A DNA stretch of 55,820 nucleotides from Candidatus Altarchaeota archaeon (GTDB lineage: Archaea; Altiarchaeota; Altiarchaeia; IMC4; QMZM01). A model generated the notes under the pieces. It searched no databases. It was not told the origin of the DNA and saw only the letters and a program-made list of their open reading frames with translations. The translations under genes were made by a program, and so were the position numbers. The stretch spans positions 1-55,820 of the forward strand of contig JAFGDV010000045.1 of assembly GCA_016931955.1 (NCBI GenBank). Reading direction: 5' to 3'. Below, piece after piece: positions 25,860 through 34,507 of this stretch (position 1 is its first letter; every line of letters starts with the position of its first letter).

Positions 25860-26543
25860 ATGGAATCCAGTGTTGAGAAGCCAAAGCCCTTGGATGATAT
25901 GAGCGCATTCCTGCGCGTACTCTTCTACCCGGCAGCCTTTTCAGTGATATTCCCAGGGAGCATCTTCGGGCTTGCTGAATTTCTGGCCTCTCCTTTCATA
26001 ACAGCACTGCATGAAGTAGGCCACCTCCTATTCATCATATTTGGATTCTTCATCCAGTTTACTGGAGTGAATCTATTCAAATACCCCTCCTATAATTTTC
26101 TCGTCACAATAGGTGGTACCCTTGGACAGACCCTGGTGCCAATTGCCCTCATCCTGTACTATCTGAGGAAAAACAAGGTCTCAATTGTAAACAGTTACCT
26201 GGCGTTTTTAAGTGTCTCCCTCAAGCATGCTGGATTCTACTGCAGTACCGCAGTCAGCAATGGATCCTTTATCGGAATCAATTCTTTTTTCATACCGACC
26301 ATCTTTGAAGCCCAAGAGGGTGACTGGTATATAATCCTGAGTTACCTGGGCATATTGGATCACGCCCTGGCAGTAACTGAACTACTCTACAACCTAGCCT
26401 ATCTGGTGGCGTTGTTAGCCGTTACATCCATTATCCTTGATTACTTCATGCGAGCACTTAAGATCGAGTTGAGTATCATATGCCTCTATGCAATAAGCAT
26501 TGCACTCTCCCTCATCATGATGGTGTTAACCCTCTTTTTCTGA
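25860..26543 (+). CDS. Integral membrane metalloprotease-like protein (M50-like)
   Basis: I do not recognise a named family. The 227-residue protein is almost entirely hydrophobic with about six helices. HEVGH at residues 51-55 lies in a membrane helix, followed by GGTLGQTLVP (85-94) and an acidic GILDHAL (164-170). This order (HExxH, a Gly/Gln-Pro reentrant segment, then LD in a later helix) resembles the M50 site-2 protease plan, with Asp167 as possible third zinc ligand. It is divergent from the winged-helix gene whose promoter carries twin operators. Another AT-rich inverted repeat (about 25830-25856) lies just before its ATG. Confidence 0.6.
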   Translation: MESSVEKPKPLDDMSAFLRVLFYPAAFSVIFPGSIFGLAEFLASPFITALHEVGHLLFIIFGFFIQFTGVNLFKYPSYNFLVTIGGTLGQTLVPIALILYYLRKNKVSIVNSYLAFLSVSLKHAGFYCSTAVSNGSFIGINSFFIPTIFEAQEGDWYIILSYLGILDHALAVTELLYNLAYLVALLAVTSIILDYFMRALKIELSIICLYAISIALSLIMMVLTLFF

Positions 26544-27647
26544 TTAACTCCGGAGAGTATCGTAGACGTCTTGGGCTCTGGCGTCTGTTCTGACCCCTAT
26601 GGGTGAAAAGTGGGTTCTTGTCGCTTTAAATCCACAACCTTTTAGCCTCTCCATTACCTTTCCCATAGGAGCTACTATAACACCTAGTTTCCCGTAGACC
26701 TTATGGACATCATAGTAGGGCACAAACACCTGCTGCTCCGCACCAACAATAGACACAAGCCTGAGGGACTCATCCAGTGTCCTAAAATTCTCCTCTAAGA
26801 GCTGCTGTTCCAGCCTCTTGCAGAATTCAGGATCCGCGAAACAAGAGACCCAGAGGGGTCCCGCCGTTCTAAGAGGGCTTCCGCAATCACATCTAGTTTT
26901 TAACTCCTCAAGGCCTGAAAACCCGCGGTAGAGGCACCTAAAGCAGTGCTGTATATATCCCATGCTCTGCAGTGATTTATTCGCGCTCTTCCTTGACCTC
27001 TTAACCCTGACATAGACCCTCAGATAGTGCCTAGTGCAGTGCGAAAACAACGGCTGAATGCATAGGTCATACTTCAAACCAGCCCTCCCGACATAGCCAA
27101 GGAGTATCCTTAACCCGAGCTCGTTGTAGTAGTCGGTCCTCAATGGCGATGAATCATATTTTCTTCTGCAGGCTTGGGGATATGTCCCACAGAGTGCTGA
27201 GGTGTCTGTCGCTGTTACGGCCAATACGCCCTCGTTTCTTATCGACCTGACGGCGGAATCAATAAACCTTACAGGGGTCCCGAAGGGGTCTATGTCGATG
27301 GAATCGAACCTCCCCTGGCTCATTAACAGATTAGCGTCCAAGTTGGTTGCGTTAACGGCTACGGAATTCAGTTCGGCATTTTTCCTGATAGATTCAACCG
27401 CTTTGGGGTTTGAGTCATTCGCCGTGACCTGGCAGCCCACTTCATTAGCCATCCTCACACCCCTGGCTCCAGAACCAGACAAAGCATCACAGAAGTGCTC
27501 TGGTTTAGTGAGTTTAGCGACTGCGACTGAGATGTCCCTGTTAAGCTCCATCTGGGGGTTAAAGAAAACGATATTTTTCCTAGTTAATCTCTCTACAACC
27601 GGTACAATCAGCCTCGTCTTTCCCTCATTCACCCCTCTGAGATCCAT
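26544..27647 (-). CDS. trm1: tRNA (guanine26-N2)-dimethyltransferase
   Basis: It dimethylates G26 in tRNA using SAM. The 367-residue protein shows the Trm1 plan: an N-terminal FFNPQMELNRDISVAV, the SAM-binding SGSGARGVRMANEVG, DSNPKAVESIRKNAELN, IDIDPFGTPVRFID and CGTYPQ, and a C-terminal zinc-type domain with CFRC...CDCGSPL. Length matches archaeal members. It overlaps the upstream pilus ATPase gene by 23 bp, an unusual partner that probably reflects compact packing. It abuts the convergent membrane gene with no spare base. Confidence 0.93.
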   Translation of the reverse strand: MDLRGVNEGKTRLIVPVVERLTRKNIVFFNPQMELNRDISVAVAKLTKPEHFCDALSGSGARGVRMANEVGCQVTANDSNPKAVESIRKNAELNSVAVNATNLDANLLMSQGRFDSIDIDPFGTPVRFIDSAVRSIRNEGVLAVTATDTSALCGTYPQACRRKYDSSPLRTDYYNELGLRILLGYVGRAGLKYDLCIQPLFSHCTRHYLRVYVRVKRSRKSANKSLQSMGYIQHCFRCLYRGFSGLEELKTRCDCGSPLRTAGPLWVSCFADPEFCKRLEQQLLEENFRTLDESLRLVSIVGAEQQVFVPYYDVHKVYGKLGVIVAPMGKVMERLKGCGFKATRTHFSPIGVRTDARAQDVYDTLRS

Positions 27648-29034
27648 TTGTCTCCGACATCTTCTTAACCATCCTTTTCTCCAGCATTATCATGTTTAAG
27701 ACCTTCTGCGGTTCCTCATAGTAGCTCCTGATAAAGTTTATGAAATCGCCGAGATCTGTGATGTCCTTAGCAACAAGATACTTGAGGACCATCTCCCTCT
27801 TCCTTATCTCGTCTATTACATCCTTAGGAGTTAGACCTGCTATCTCCGACATCTTGTTTATGGTGACTGCAGGAAACCTCGAGAAATCTGTCTTCTTTGA
27901 CTTAGCATTGTATCGGTAGACTGATCCAAGCTGGATCTGGCTCTCCATGATACCACCGACCTCGTCTATGTGCGTGATCATCCTCTTGCTGGTCTTGCCT
28001 TCATGGAATCTTGTTAAGACAATAATCAAGTCAAGGACAACCAGCATCCGAGGGTCAACATTCATCGGAGGGGATGTCAGCTTGAGTATGGCGTCCCTCG
28101 CACTGTCGGCATGTATGGTGCCCATCCCCGTATGACCCAGATTCATCGCGTTGATCAGGTTGAAGGCTTCTTTGCCCCTTACCTCGCCGACTACGACCCT
28201 ATCAGGCCTCAACCTCAGGCTGTTTTCCACCAACTTTTCCATGTCAGCGTATTCGCTGGTGGTCGTCCTCACCCAGTCATCGCAATACTCGAGGTCCAAC
28301 TCCATTGTGTCCTCTATCGAGACAAGCCGCTCATACTCTCTCACGAAGGGTATTATCGAGTTTAGCAATGTCGTCTTGCCGCAGCTTGTCCCCCCGCTTA
28401 TGAGTATGTTCCTCGGCGCAAGCCCGAAGCCTTCAACGCAGACCCATATGAGGGATGCCATGTCAGCAGTCATCGTGCCATTCTTTATGAGGTCTATTAT
28501 GGTAGGCGGATTCTCAAGGTACTTTCTTATTGTAACGACTGAGCTATCGAATGATACTGGCGGGAGGGTGCAGTTTATCCTGGGACCATCTGGCAGCACT
28601 GCATCGATGATTGGCTTCTTGCTGCTGAGGCCGCAGAATATCAGTATCTTCTCAATGAGCTTGTTAAGTTCATCCTTGTTCTTGAACTGGATATTTGTCT
28701 TACATTTTCCGAGGGTCCGGTGATAGATCATCACAGGCACGTCCGCCCCATTGATGAGTATCTCCTCGATGGCGTCCTCTGTTATCAGAGAATCAATGAC
28801 ATTATACCCAGATATATATGAGAGCATTTCATTGATTTCCTTGTCAGATATCTCCTTCTTCATGTGCTTTACCTCATCCATGAGGATTTCCTTCGCCCGT
28901 TCAGTCCTCTCCTCTCTGCTGATGCGGGAGAGGCGCGCACTGTACTTCATCAAGAACTTGTTTTCTAACTGGGATAGCAGCTCCACTTCCTGTGGAGTGA
29001 ACTTCGGCAGCTTTACGTTATAGTTGGCTAGCAT
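27625..29034 (-). CDS. Type II/IV secretion (VirB11/ArlI-like) ATPase
   Basis: This hexameric ATPase drives archaeal pilus, archaellum or secretion assembly. The 469-residue protein has an N-terminal helical domain (1-100), an N-terminal ATPase subdomain with INGADVPVMIYHR, Walker A GGTSCGKTT, an Asp box IEDTMELDL, Walker B RPDRVVVGEVRGKEAF, and the His box GHTGMGTIHADSA. The two T2SSF platform proteins at 2-4 kb are likely partners, though lying 24 kb away. It is more like the archaeal pilus/Tad class than ArlI, given the absence of archaellum genes nearby. Confidence 0.88.
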   Translation of the reverse strand: MLANYNVKLPKFTPQEVELLSQLENKFLMKYSARLSRISREERTERAKEILMDEVKHMKKEISDKEINEMLSYISGYNVIDSLITEDAIEEILINGADVPVMIYHRTLGKCKTNIQFKNKDELNKLIEKILIFCGLSSKKPIIDAVLPDGPRINCTLPPVSFDSSVVTIRKYLENPPTIIDLIKNGTMTADMASLIWVCVEGFGLAPRNILISGGTSCGKTTLLNSIIPFVREYERLVSIEDTMELDLEYCDDWVRTTTSEYADMEKLVENSLRLRPDRVVVGEVRGKEAFNLINAMNLGHTGMGTIHADSARDAILKLTSPPMNVDPRMLVVLDLIIVLTRFHEGKTSKRMITHIDEVGGIMESQIQLGSVYRYNAKSKKTDFSRFPAVTINKMSEIAGLTPKDVIDEIRKREMVLKYLVAKDITDLGDFINFIRSYYEEPQKVLNMIMLEKRMVKKMSETNGSQRGE

Positions 29035-29057
29035 TTTGGGATAAATGTCTTAAATGT

Positions 29058-29066
29058 ATTATATTA
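29058..29066 (+). promoter_or_regulatory. Candidate TATA box of the isoprenoid gene cluster
   Basis: The AT-rich TATTATATT lies about 29-37 bp before the ubiX ATG in the 60-bp divergent intergenic region. It is the best-placed TATA-like element for the plus-strand run of six genes. A second AT-rich tract nearer the ATG is too close to serve. Confidence 0.35.
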
Positions 29067-29094
29067 GATGGATTCACCTTAAAAATATTATACC

Positions 29095-29652
29095 ATGAAG
29101 ATTATAGTAGCCGTAACCGGGACCTCTGGGGTGATATTGGCTGGAAGGCTTCTGGATAGCCTGAAAAAACATGAGACCTTTCTCGTGGTCTCCGAGACGG
29201 CTAGGAAGGTCGCTGAATACGAGGATGTGAGCATCGAGGCCATGGAAAGACTGGCAAACCACGTCTATGCGGAGGGCGAGCTTGATGCGGACATCGCCAG
29301 CTCCTCTAATCCAGTGGATGCCATGGTGGTGATACCTTGTTCTATGAAGACCTTGTCCGCTATAGCCAACGGATTCTCCAGTAACCTGATAACGAGGTCG
29401 GCGGAAAACGTCTTGAAGACGGGCAGGAAGCTGGTTGTTGTTCCAAGGGACACCCCTCTGAGCCTTGCAGCGATCAACAACATGAGAAAGCTTAGGCTTG
29501 CCGGCGCCTTGATCGTTCCGCCGAACATGGCATACTACTTCAAGCCCAAGAAGCTGGACGACGTTACCAACTTCTTTGTCGGAAAGGTCCTGGATTCATT
29601 GGGTTTAGAGCATGATCTATATAGGAGATGGGTGGTTGAGGATGAGCCTTAG
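29095..29652 (+). CDS. ubiX: Flavin prenyltransferase UbiX
   Basis: It joins a dimethylallyl group to FMN, making the prenylated cofactor required by UbiD decarboxylases. The 185-residue protein has the FMN-binding AVTGTSGVILAGRLLD at the N-terminus, VVIPCSMKTLSAIANGFSSNLITR, and VVPRDTPLSLAAINNM. These are diagnostic for the family. Its gene overlaps ubiD by 11 bp, so enzyme and cofactor synthase are translated together. In this setting the cofactor serves anhydromevalonate phosphate decarboxylase in isoprenoid synthesis, not ubiquinone. Confidence 0.95.
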   Translation: MKIIVAVTGTSGVILAGRLLDSLKKHETFLVVSETARKVAEYEDVSIEAMERLANHVYAEGELDADIASSSNPVDAMVVIPCSMKTLSAIANGFSSNLITRSAENVLKTGRKLVVVPRDTPLSLAAINNMRKLRLAGALIVPPNMAYYFKPKKLDDVTNFFVGKVLDSLGLEHDLYRRWVVEDEP

Positions 29653-30898
29653 GGAATTCTTGGATGAGGTGAAACCCCTTGTCATCAATGACGAGGTTGA
29701 TCCCTATCTGGAGGTGGCGAGTATTCTCCATAGAAATGAAGACTGCGTGGTTTTATTTAAGCGTGTCAAGGGTTCAAGATACTCTATTGTTGGTAACGTA
29801 TGCAGCTCGCGTGAGAATTTCAGCCGAGCCATCGGCGTAGAGAACAAAAAACTGCTGGAAAAGATCAGCGAAGCCATGGAGCGGATAGGAGAAATAGACG
29901 TCATCAAAAAGGGCGCATGTCAGGAGGTGGTCGAGAAAAGCGTTGATCTCTCAGAGATCCCGATTCCGACCTATACGAGCAAGGACATGGGGCCCTACAT
30001 CACCTCGGGTGTTTTTATCGTCGAAGACCCTGAATACGGGTTAAACGCAAGCTTCCATCGAGCTTCTCCAATATCACAGAACCAACTTGTTGCGAGGATC
30101 TGTCAGAGAAACCTCTTCAGGTATCTCAGGCGAGCCGGCGGCGAACTGGATGTGGCAATATGCATTGGACTACATCCCTCTGTGCTGTTGTCTGCTGCCA
30201 TCTCAACGGACATAACCGTTAACGAGCTCTCAATAGCTAACAACCTGAGAAAACTGGGGCTGGTGAAGTGCAAGACCAATGACCTGCTGGTTCCTGCTGA
30301 TTCAGAGATCATATTGGAGGGCCGGATAACGAAGGAAAAACACGCTGAAGGCCCATTCCCTGACATAACCCGGACCCTTGACATCATAAGGGATGAGCCC
30401 GTGATCGAGATAGACTGCGTAACCCATAGAAAGGACCCCATCTATCAGGCCCTCCTCCCCGCATCCAGGGAACACGAGCTCTTGATGGGCATGCCCCGTG
30501 AGCCCGTAATCTACAAAGAGGTGAACAAGGTCTGCTCCTGTAAGGATGTTTTATTGACCCATGGGGGTTGCTCGTGGCTTCACGGCATAGTCCAGATAGT
30601 GAAGAGATCTCCTGAAGACGGTAAAGCAGCTATCGAAGCTGCTTTAAGGGCTCACCCCAGCATGAAACACGTGGTTGTGGTAGACGAAGACATAGACATA
30701 CATAATCCAGATGAGGTGGAGTGGGCTGTTGCGACAAGATTCCAAGCAGGTGAGGGCTTGATCAGAAAACATGAGCATGGAAGCAGCCTTGACCCCAGCA
30801 GTTCAGAGGATAGGATGACCTATAAGCTGGGCCTTGATGCAACCATCCCATTCAATAAACCCAGGGATAAGTTCAAAAAGATATCCATAGGCGAATAG
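29642..30898 (+). CDS. UbiD-family decarboxylase, probable anhydromevalonate phosphate decarboxylase
   Basis: This prenyl-FMN-dependent decarboxylase (418 residues) probably converts trans-anhydromevalonate 5-phosphate to isopentenyl phosphate. UbiD landmarks are GPYITSGVFIVEDPEYG, an arginine-rich substrate/cofactor segment RICQRNLFRYLR, the acid in HAEGPFPDITRTLD, VIEIDCVTHRKDPIYQALLP and late VVVDEDIDIHNPDEVEWA. The ATG at 29642 is used; a further upstream in-frame start would overlap ubiX more deeply. It lies directly before both subunits of aconitase X, the gene order expected of the modified archaeal mevalonate pathway. Confidence 0.9.
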   Translation: MSLREFLDEVKPLVINDEVDPYLEVASILHRNEDCVVLFKRVKGSRYSIVGNVCSSRENFSRAIGVENKKLLEKISEAMERIGEIDVIKKGACQEVVEKSVDLSEIPIPTYTSKDMGPYITSGVFIVEDPEYGLNASFHRASPISQNQLVARICQRNLFRYLRRAGGELDVAICIGLHPSVLLSAAISTDITVNELSIANNLRKLGLVKCKTNDLLVPADSEIILEGRITKEKHAEGPFPDITRTLDIIRDEPVIEIDCVTHRKDPIYQALLPASREHELLMGMPREPVIYKEVNKVCSCKDVLLTHGGCSWLHGIVQIVKRSPEDGKAAIEAALRAHPSMKHVVVVDEDIDIHNPDEVEWAVATRFQAGEGLIRKHEHGSSLDPSSSEDRMTYKLGLDATIPFNKPRDKFKKISIGE

Positions 30899-32101
30899 AT
30901 GGAATTAAGCAAAGAAGAGAAACTGATGTTTGAGGGTGTGAGGGGTGAAGGAGCCCGTAAGGCTATGGAGATCCTCGTCGCCTTGGCTGAGATATACAAT
31001 GCTGAACGCATGATTGAGGTAAAGAGCGCACAGATAGCTGGTGTGAGTTATAGGAACCTCGGCGATGCCGGCTTGGAATTCCTTGAGGAGTGGGCTGCTC
31101 AGGGGGCTAAGGTCAGGGTTCCATCAACATTGAATCCCGCTGGCATGGATTTACGGAACTGGAGGATTCTGGGCTTTCCTGAGGGGTTCGCTGAGAAACA
31201 GTTGAGGATCATCAAAGCCTACGAAAAAATGGGTGTGGATCCAACATGTACTTGTACTCCCTACCTGGCAGGCAATCTTCCAAGGTTTGGAGACCACATC
31301 GCCTGGAGCGAGTCTTCCGCTGTTTCTTTCGCTAACTCTGTCATCGGTGCTAGAACCAACAGGGAGGGCGGTCCTTCGGCTCTCGCAGCAGCCGTCGCTG
31401 GTAGAACCCCACTCTATGGCCTCCACCTTGACGAGAACCGTCTTGCCGACTTCATCGTTGAAGTTCGCTGTCCCCTCAAATCACTCTCTGATTTCGGCGC
31501 CCTCGGCTATCTTGTAGGTAAAAAGATCAGCGGCGGTGTTCCATTCTTCAGGGGAGTCAAGAAACCTAGTACGGATCGGCTTAAGGCCTTGGGCGCCGCC
31601 ATGGCCGCTTCTGGTTCTGTAGCCTTGTTTCACGTGGACGGCGTCACACCGGAAGCCCAGAAAAAGAACATGCTCTCTGAAAACGCCAAAGTCCTTGTCA
31701 TCGATGACCTAAGTGGAGGCTATGATGCATTGAATTCTCAGGGAGAAGTGATCGATTTTGTGGCATTGGGCTGTCCTCACGCATCCATAGATGAGATTGA
31801 GGTGATTGCTGATCTTCTGAGGGGTAAAAGGGTTAAGTCCACGTTGTGGATTACCACCTCCTCTGCGGTGAAGGACCTCGCTGAGAAGAGGGGTCTCCTC
31901 AACATGATAGAGGAAAGCGGCGCCCATGTTGTGGCTGACACGTGCATGATCGTCGCCCCTATAGAGGAGCTCGGCTTTAAAAAGATGGCGACAAATGCTG
32001 CTAAAGCGGCTTTCTATGCGCCCTCCCACTGTAAAACCGATGTTCGATTTGGTTCGCTTGAGAAATGCATTAATGCTGCGGTAAGCGGCAGGTGGGAGTG
32101 A
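30899..32101 (+). CDS. Aconitase X large subunit, probable phosphomevalonate dehydratase
   Basis: With the next gene this makes the iron-sulfur dehydratase that turns mevalonate 5-phosphate into trans-anhydromevalonate 5-phosphate. The 400-residue AcnX (DUF521) protein has VSYRNLGDAGLEF, the cysteine-rich TCTCTPYLAGN, FANSVIGARTNREGGPSALAAA, GCPHASIDEI and DTCMIVAP, which supply cluster cysteines and substrate contacts. It starts immediately after the ubiD stop, and its stop codon shares one base with the small subunit's ATG. Proline-type AcnX enzymes are the alternative, but the neighbours argue strongly for phosphomevalonate. Confidence 0.92.
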   Translation: MELSKEEKLMFEGVRGEGARKAMEILVALAEIYNAERMIEVKSAQIAGVSYRNLGDAGLEFLEEWAAQGAKVRVPSTLNPAGMDLRNWRILGFPEGFAEKQLRIIKAYEKMGVDPTCTCTPYLAGNLPRFGDHIAWSESSAVSFANSVIGARTNREGGPSALAAAVAGRTPLYGLHLDENRLADFIVEVRCPLKSLSDFGALGYLVGKKISGGVPFFRGVKKPSTDRLKALGAAMAASGSVALFHVDGVTPEAQKKNMLSENAKVLVIDDLSGGYDALNSQGEVIDFVALGCPHASIDEIEVIADLLRGKRVKSTLWITTSSAVKDLAEKRGLLNMIEESGAHVVADTCMIVAPIEELGFKKMATNAAKAAFYAPSHCKTDVRFGSLEKCINAAVSGRWE

Positions 32102-32484
32102 TGGAGCTCATCGGCAGGGTGATAAAGGACGGTAGAGTGGATGGAACCGCTTTAGTATCTTCAGAACCGATTTCCTTCTTCGGCTGCGTTGATCCTGAAA
32201 CAGGGGTTGTCACAGAGAAGGGCCACGTCCTTGAAGGCTTAAGCATCAGGGACTCAATCCTTGTGTTCCCGCATGGTAAGGGCTCTACTGTGGGTTCATA
32301 TGCGCTCTACAGATTAAAGAAGAATGGTGTGGCGCCTAAAGCCATCATAAACCAGGAATGTGAGCCTATTGTAGCTGTGGGCGCCATAATCTCTGACATA
32401 CCTTGCGTTGACAAAGTAGATATCTCGAAGATTAAGACAGGTGACAGCCTGCAGATCGAGGGTAATAAGGTCAGGATATTATAA
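32101..32484 (+). CDS. Aconitase X small subunit, probable phosphomevalonate dehydratase
   Basis: The 127-residue swivelling-domain subunit (DUF126) completes the phosphomevalonate dehydratase. It shows ALVSSEPISFFGCVDPETG, the active-site serine loop FPHGKGSTVGSYALY, and IINQECEPIVAVGAIISDIPCVD. The ATG at 32101 overlaps the large subunit's TGA by one base, evidence of coupled translation. In-frame GTG codons upstream exist but lie inside the large subunit gene. Confidence 0.92.
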   Translation: MELIGRVIKDGRVDGTALVSSEPISFFGCVDPETGVVTEKGHVLEGLSIRDSILVFPHGKGSTVGSYALYRLKKNGVAPKAIINQECEPIVAVGAIISDIPCVDKVDISKIKTGDSLQIEGNKVRIL

Positions 32485-32491
32485 AGTAACG

Positions 32492-33289
32492 ATGGACGAA
32501 CTAGTAATATTGAAGCTGGGCGGCTCGGTCATAACCAAAAAGAGCGACAACAAACGTGAGGTAGACCGCGTAAATCTGAGGAGGCTTTGCCAGGAGATCG
32601 CTGAAGCCATCGATGAGAAAAGATTCAGGCTCTTAGTAGTGCACGGCGCCGGCCCATTCGGCCACGTGCCCGCCCAAGAATATGGATTAGATAAGGGTTT
32701 AAGATCTGGAAAACAGTTGAAGGGTTTCTCTTTAACCCGTCAGTCGATGGAGGAACTGAACTCTTATGTAGTGGATGCCTTGCTCGAAGCCGGAATTAAT
32801 GCGATCAGTTATCAGCCTTCAGCAGTAGGTGTCCTTAGTGGGGGGAAACTCATATATTTTCCAACAAAGGTGTTAGCGTATCTCTTAGAGATGGACATGG
32901 TCCCCGTTTCCTATGGGGATGTTCTCGTCGATGAAAAAACCGGCGTCGGTATCCTATCAGGAGACCATCTAGTCCCCTATCTAGCGAGGAAGCTGCATGC
33001 CAGTAGAGTGATCATAACAACTGATGTTGACGGCATCTTCGACGTGGATCCTAAGGGTGGGGGTAGCTCTGAACTGATCAAGGAGATCACTCAGAGAAAC
33101 ATGGCTTCACTGAGTGTCGGCAAATCTCGTGGGACTGACGTTACGGGCGGCATGAAGAGGAAGCTTGATGAACTACTCAGGCTTGCTGGAGAAGGCATCA
33201 ACTCAGAGGTCATCTCTGGTGTGAAACCAGGGATCCTGAAGAGAAGCCTTCTCGGGGAAAAAAACCTGGGGACATTAATTAGGGAGTAA
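32492..33289 (+). CDS. Isopentenyl phosphate kinase
   Basis: It phosphorylates isopentenyl phosphate to IPP with ATP. The 265-residue amino-acid-kinase-fold protein has ILKLGGSVITKKS at 6-18, HGAGPFGHVPAQEYGL with the diagnostic His58, and late ITTDVDGIFDVDP and GTDVTGGMKRKLDE. The ATG at 32492 lies 7 bp after the AcnX small subunit stop; the open frame upstream lacks homology. It is distinguished from other kinases of the fold by the FGH histidine, which contacts the phosphate. Confidence 0.95.
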   Translation: MDELVILKLGGSVITKKSDNKREVDRVNLRRLCQEIAEAIDEKRFRLLVVHGAGPFGHVPAQEYGLDKGLRSGKQLKGFSLTRQSMEELNSYVVDALLEAGINAISYQPSAVGVLSGGKLIYFPTKVLAYLLEMDMVPVSYGDVLVDEKTGVGILSGDHLVPYLARKLHASRVIITTDVDGIFDVDPKGGGSSELIKEITQRNMASLSVGKSRGTDVTGGMKRKLDELLRLAGEGINSEVISGVKPGILKRSLLGEKNLGTLIRE

Positions 33290-33305
33290 TCGCATACTAT
33301 CTAAC

Positions 33306-34295
33306 ATGACAGACGAAAGGAAGAAAGACCATCTCAGGATCTGCGTGGAAGAGGATGTTGAATCCGGTAGCACAGGCTTAGAAGATGTAAGGCTCACCCA
33401 TATGGCCCTTCCGGAATTAGACTTTGATGACATCTCCATGGAGACCAGATTCTTGGGGAAAGCCCTAAAGTATCCCCTGATCCTGGAGGCTATCACTGGG
33501 GGTGTTTCTAAGGCGAAAAAGATAAACCATGACATTGCCGGTATTGCAGAGGAATTTGGCATCGGCTTTGGTGTTGGAAGCCAGAGGATGGCATTAGTAG
33601 ATCCTGAACTGGCTGACACCTACAGGGTTAGGAATTTTGCCCCGGATATTTTCTTGATCGCGAACCTTGGCGCAGTTCAGCTGAACTACGGTTTTGGTCT
33701 TGATGAATGCAGGAAAGCGGTTGATATGATCGAAGCCGACGCTCTCGCATTACATATTAATCCATTGCAGGAGGCCGTTCAACCTGAGGGTGACAGAAAC
33801 TTCTCCGGCCTGATCGAGAAGATCAACTCTGTTTCAGAAAAACTTGGGAAACCGGTCATAGCCAAATGCGTCGGCTCAGGCATCTCCTATGAGACCGCGA
33901 AGAGGCTCAGGATTTCTGCAATCGACGTCGGCGGCTCTGGGGGCACCTCTTGGAGCCTCATAGAAGGCCTCCGCGGTGATAGTAAGACTAAGAAGATCGG
34001 GGAAACATTCGCTGGGTGGGGGATTCCAACTGCCGAATCGATCAGGGAGGTATCCAGGCTTAATGTTCCAGTCATCGGCTCGGGCGGGATCCGCACGGGT
34101 TTGGATGCAGCCAAAGCTATTGCATTGGGTGCGGATTGTGTTGGCATCGCGTTACCCGTACTAAGGGCTTGGTCTTCTGGTGGTAAAAAAGAAGTGAGAA
34201 AATTCCTGGATCGATTCATAACGGAGTTGAGGATCGCCATGTTCCTCTCAGGTTCTAAGAATATTAAGGAACTGAGGGGGAAGATCAAAGGGTAG
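33306..34295 (+). CDS. fni: Type 2 isopentenyl-diphosphate delta-isomerase
   Basis: This FMN- and NAD(P)H-requiring enzyme interconverts IPP and DMAPP. The 329-residue protein has the family landmarks: KDHLRICVEEDVES at the start, YPLILEAITGGVSKA, FGVGSQRMAL, LHINPLQEAVQPEGD, VIAKCVGSGIS, DVGGSGGTSW, and GSGGIRTGLDAAKAIALGA. It closes the plus-strand isoprenoid run, 16 bp after the kinase. The product feeds the polyprenyl diphosphate synthase at 45.5 kb. Mevalonate kinase and HMG-CoA reductase are not in the window. Confidence 0.96.
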   Translation: MTDERKKDHLRICVEEDVESGSTGLEDVRLTHMALPELDFDDISMETRFLGKALKYPLILEAITGGVSKAKKINHDIAGIAEEFGIGFGVGSQRMALVDPELADTYRVRNFAPDIFLIANLGAVQLNYGFGLDECRKAVDMIEADALALHINPLQEAVQPEGDRNFSGLIEKINSVSEKLGKPVIAKCVGSGISYETAKRLRISAIDVGGSGGTSWSLIEGLRGDSKTKKIGETFAGWGIPTAESIREVSRLNVPVIGSGGIRTGLDAAKAIALGADCVGIALPVLRAWSSGGKKEVRKFLDRFITELRIAMFLSGSKNIKELRGKIKG

Positions 34296-34340
34296 AATGA
34301 AAAACAGGGACTTATCAAAGCAAAGCATGATGGGGTTGGA

Positions 34341-34505
34341 ATGATGCTTATCGGGATGATCATGCTAGTCGACAACGCAACAAAATATCTTGCAGGGGGA
34401 AAAGCAACAACAAGCGTACTAGTCATAGGCATAGTATTGATAGCTATCGGAGAAACCATATTACACAATATACACAAAAAAGACAAAACAACGATTATCA
34501 AATAA
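34341..34505 (+). CDS. Small membrane protein
   Basis: A 54-residue frame encodes MMLIGMIMLVDNATKYLAG, a second hydrophobic helix (about 24-38, SVLVIGIVLIAIG) and a short basic tail. There is no recognised family. Its end lies 2 bp before the thioredoxin-like gene, and it starts 45 bp after fni, so it may be part of the same transcript. Codon use (AAA, ACA, ATA) is more AT-rich than in neighbouring genes. The small size makes the call uncertain. Confidence 0.45.
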   Translation: MMLIGMIMLVDNATKYLAGGKATTSVLVIGIVLIAIGETILHNIHKKDKTTIIK

Positions 34506-34507
34506 AA

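Noticed and set aside
28151..28723. Open frame of 190 codons on the plus strand
   Set aside because: It is wholly opposite the pilus ATPase gene, which has all its motifs; composition is that of a shadow frame.
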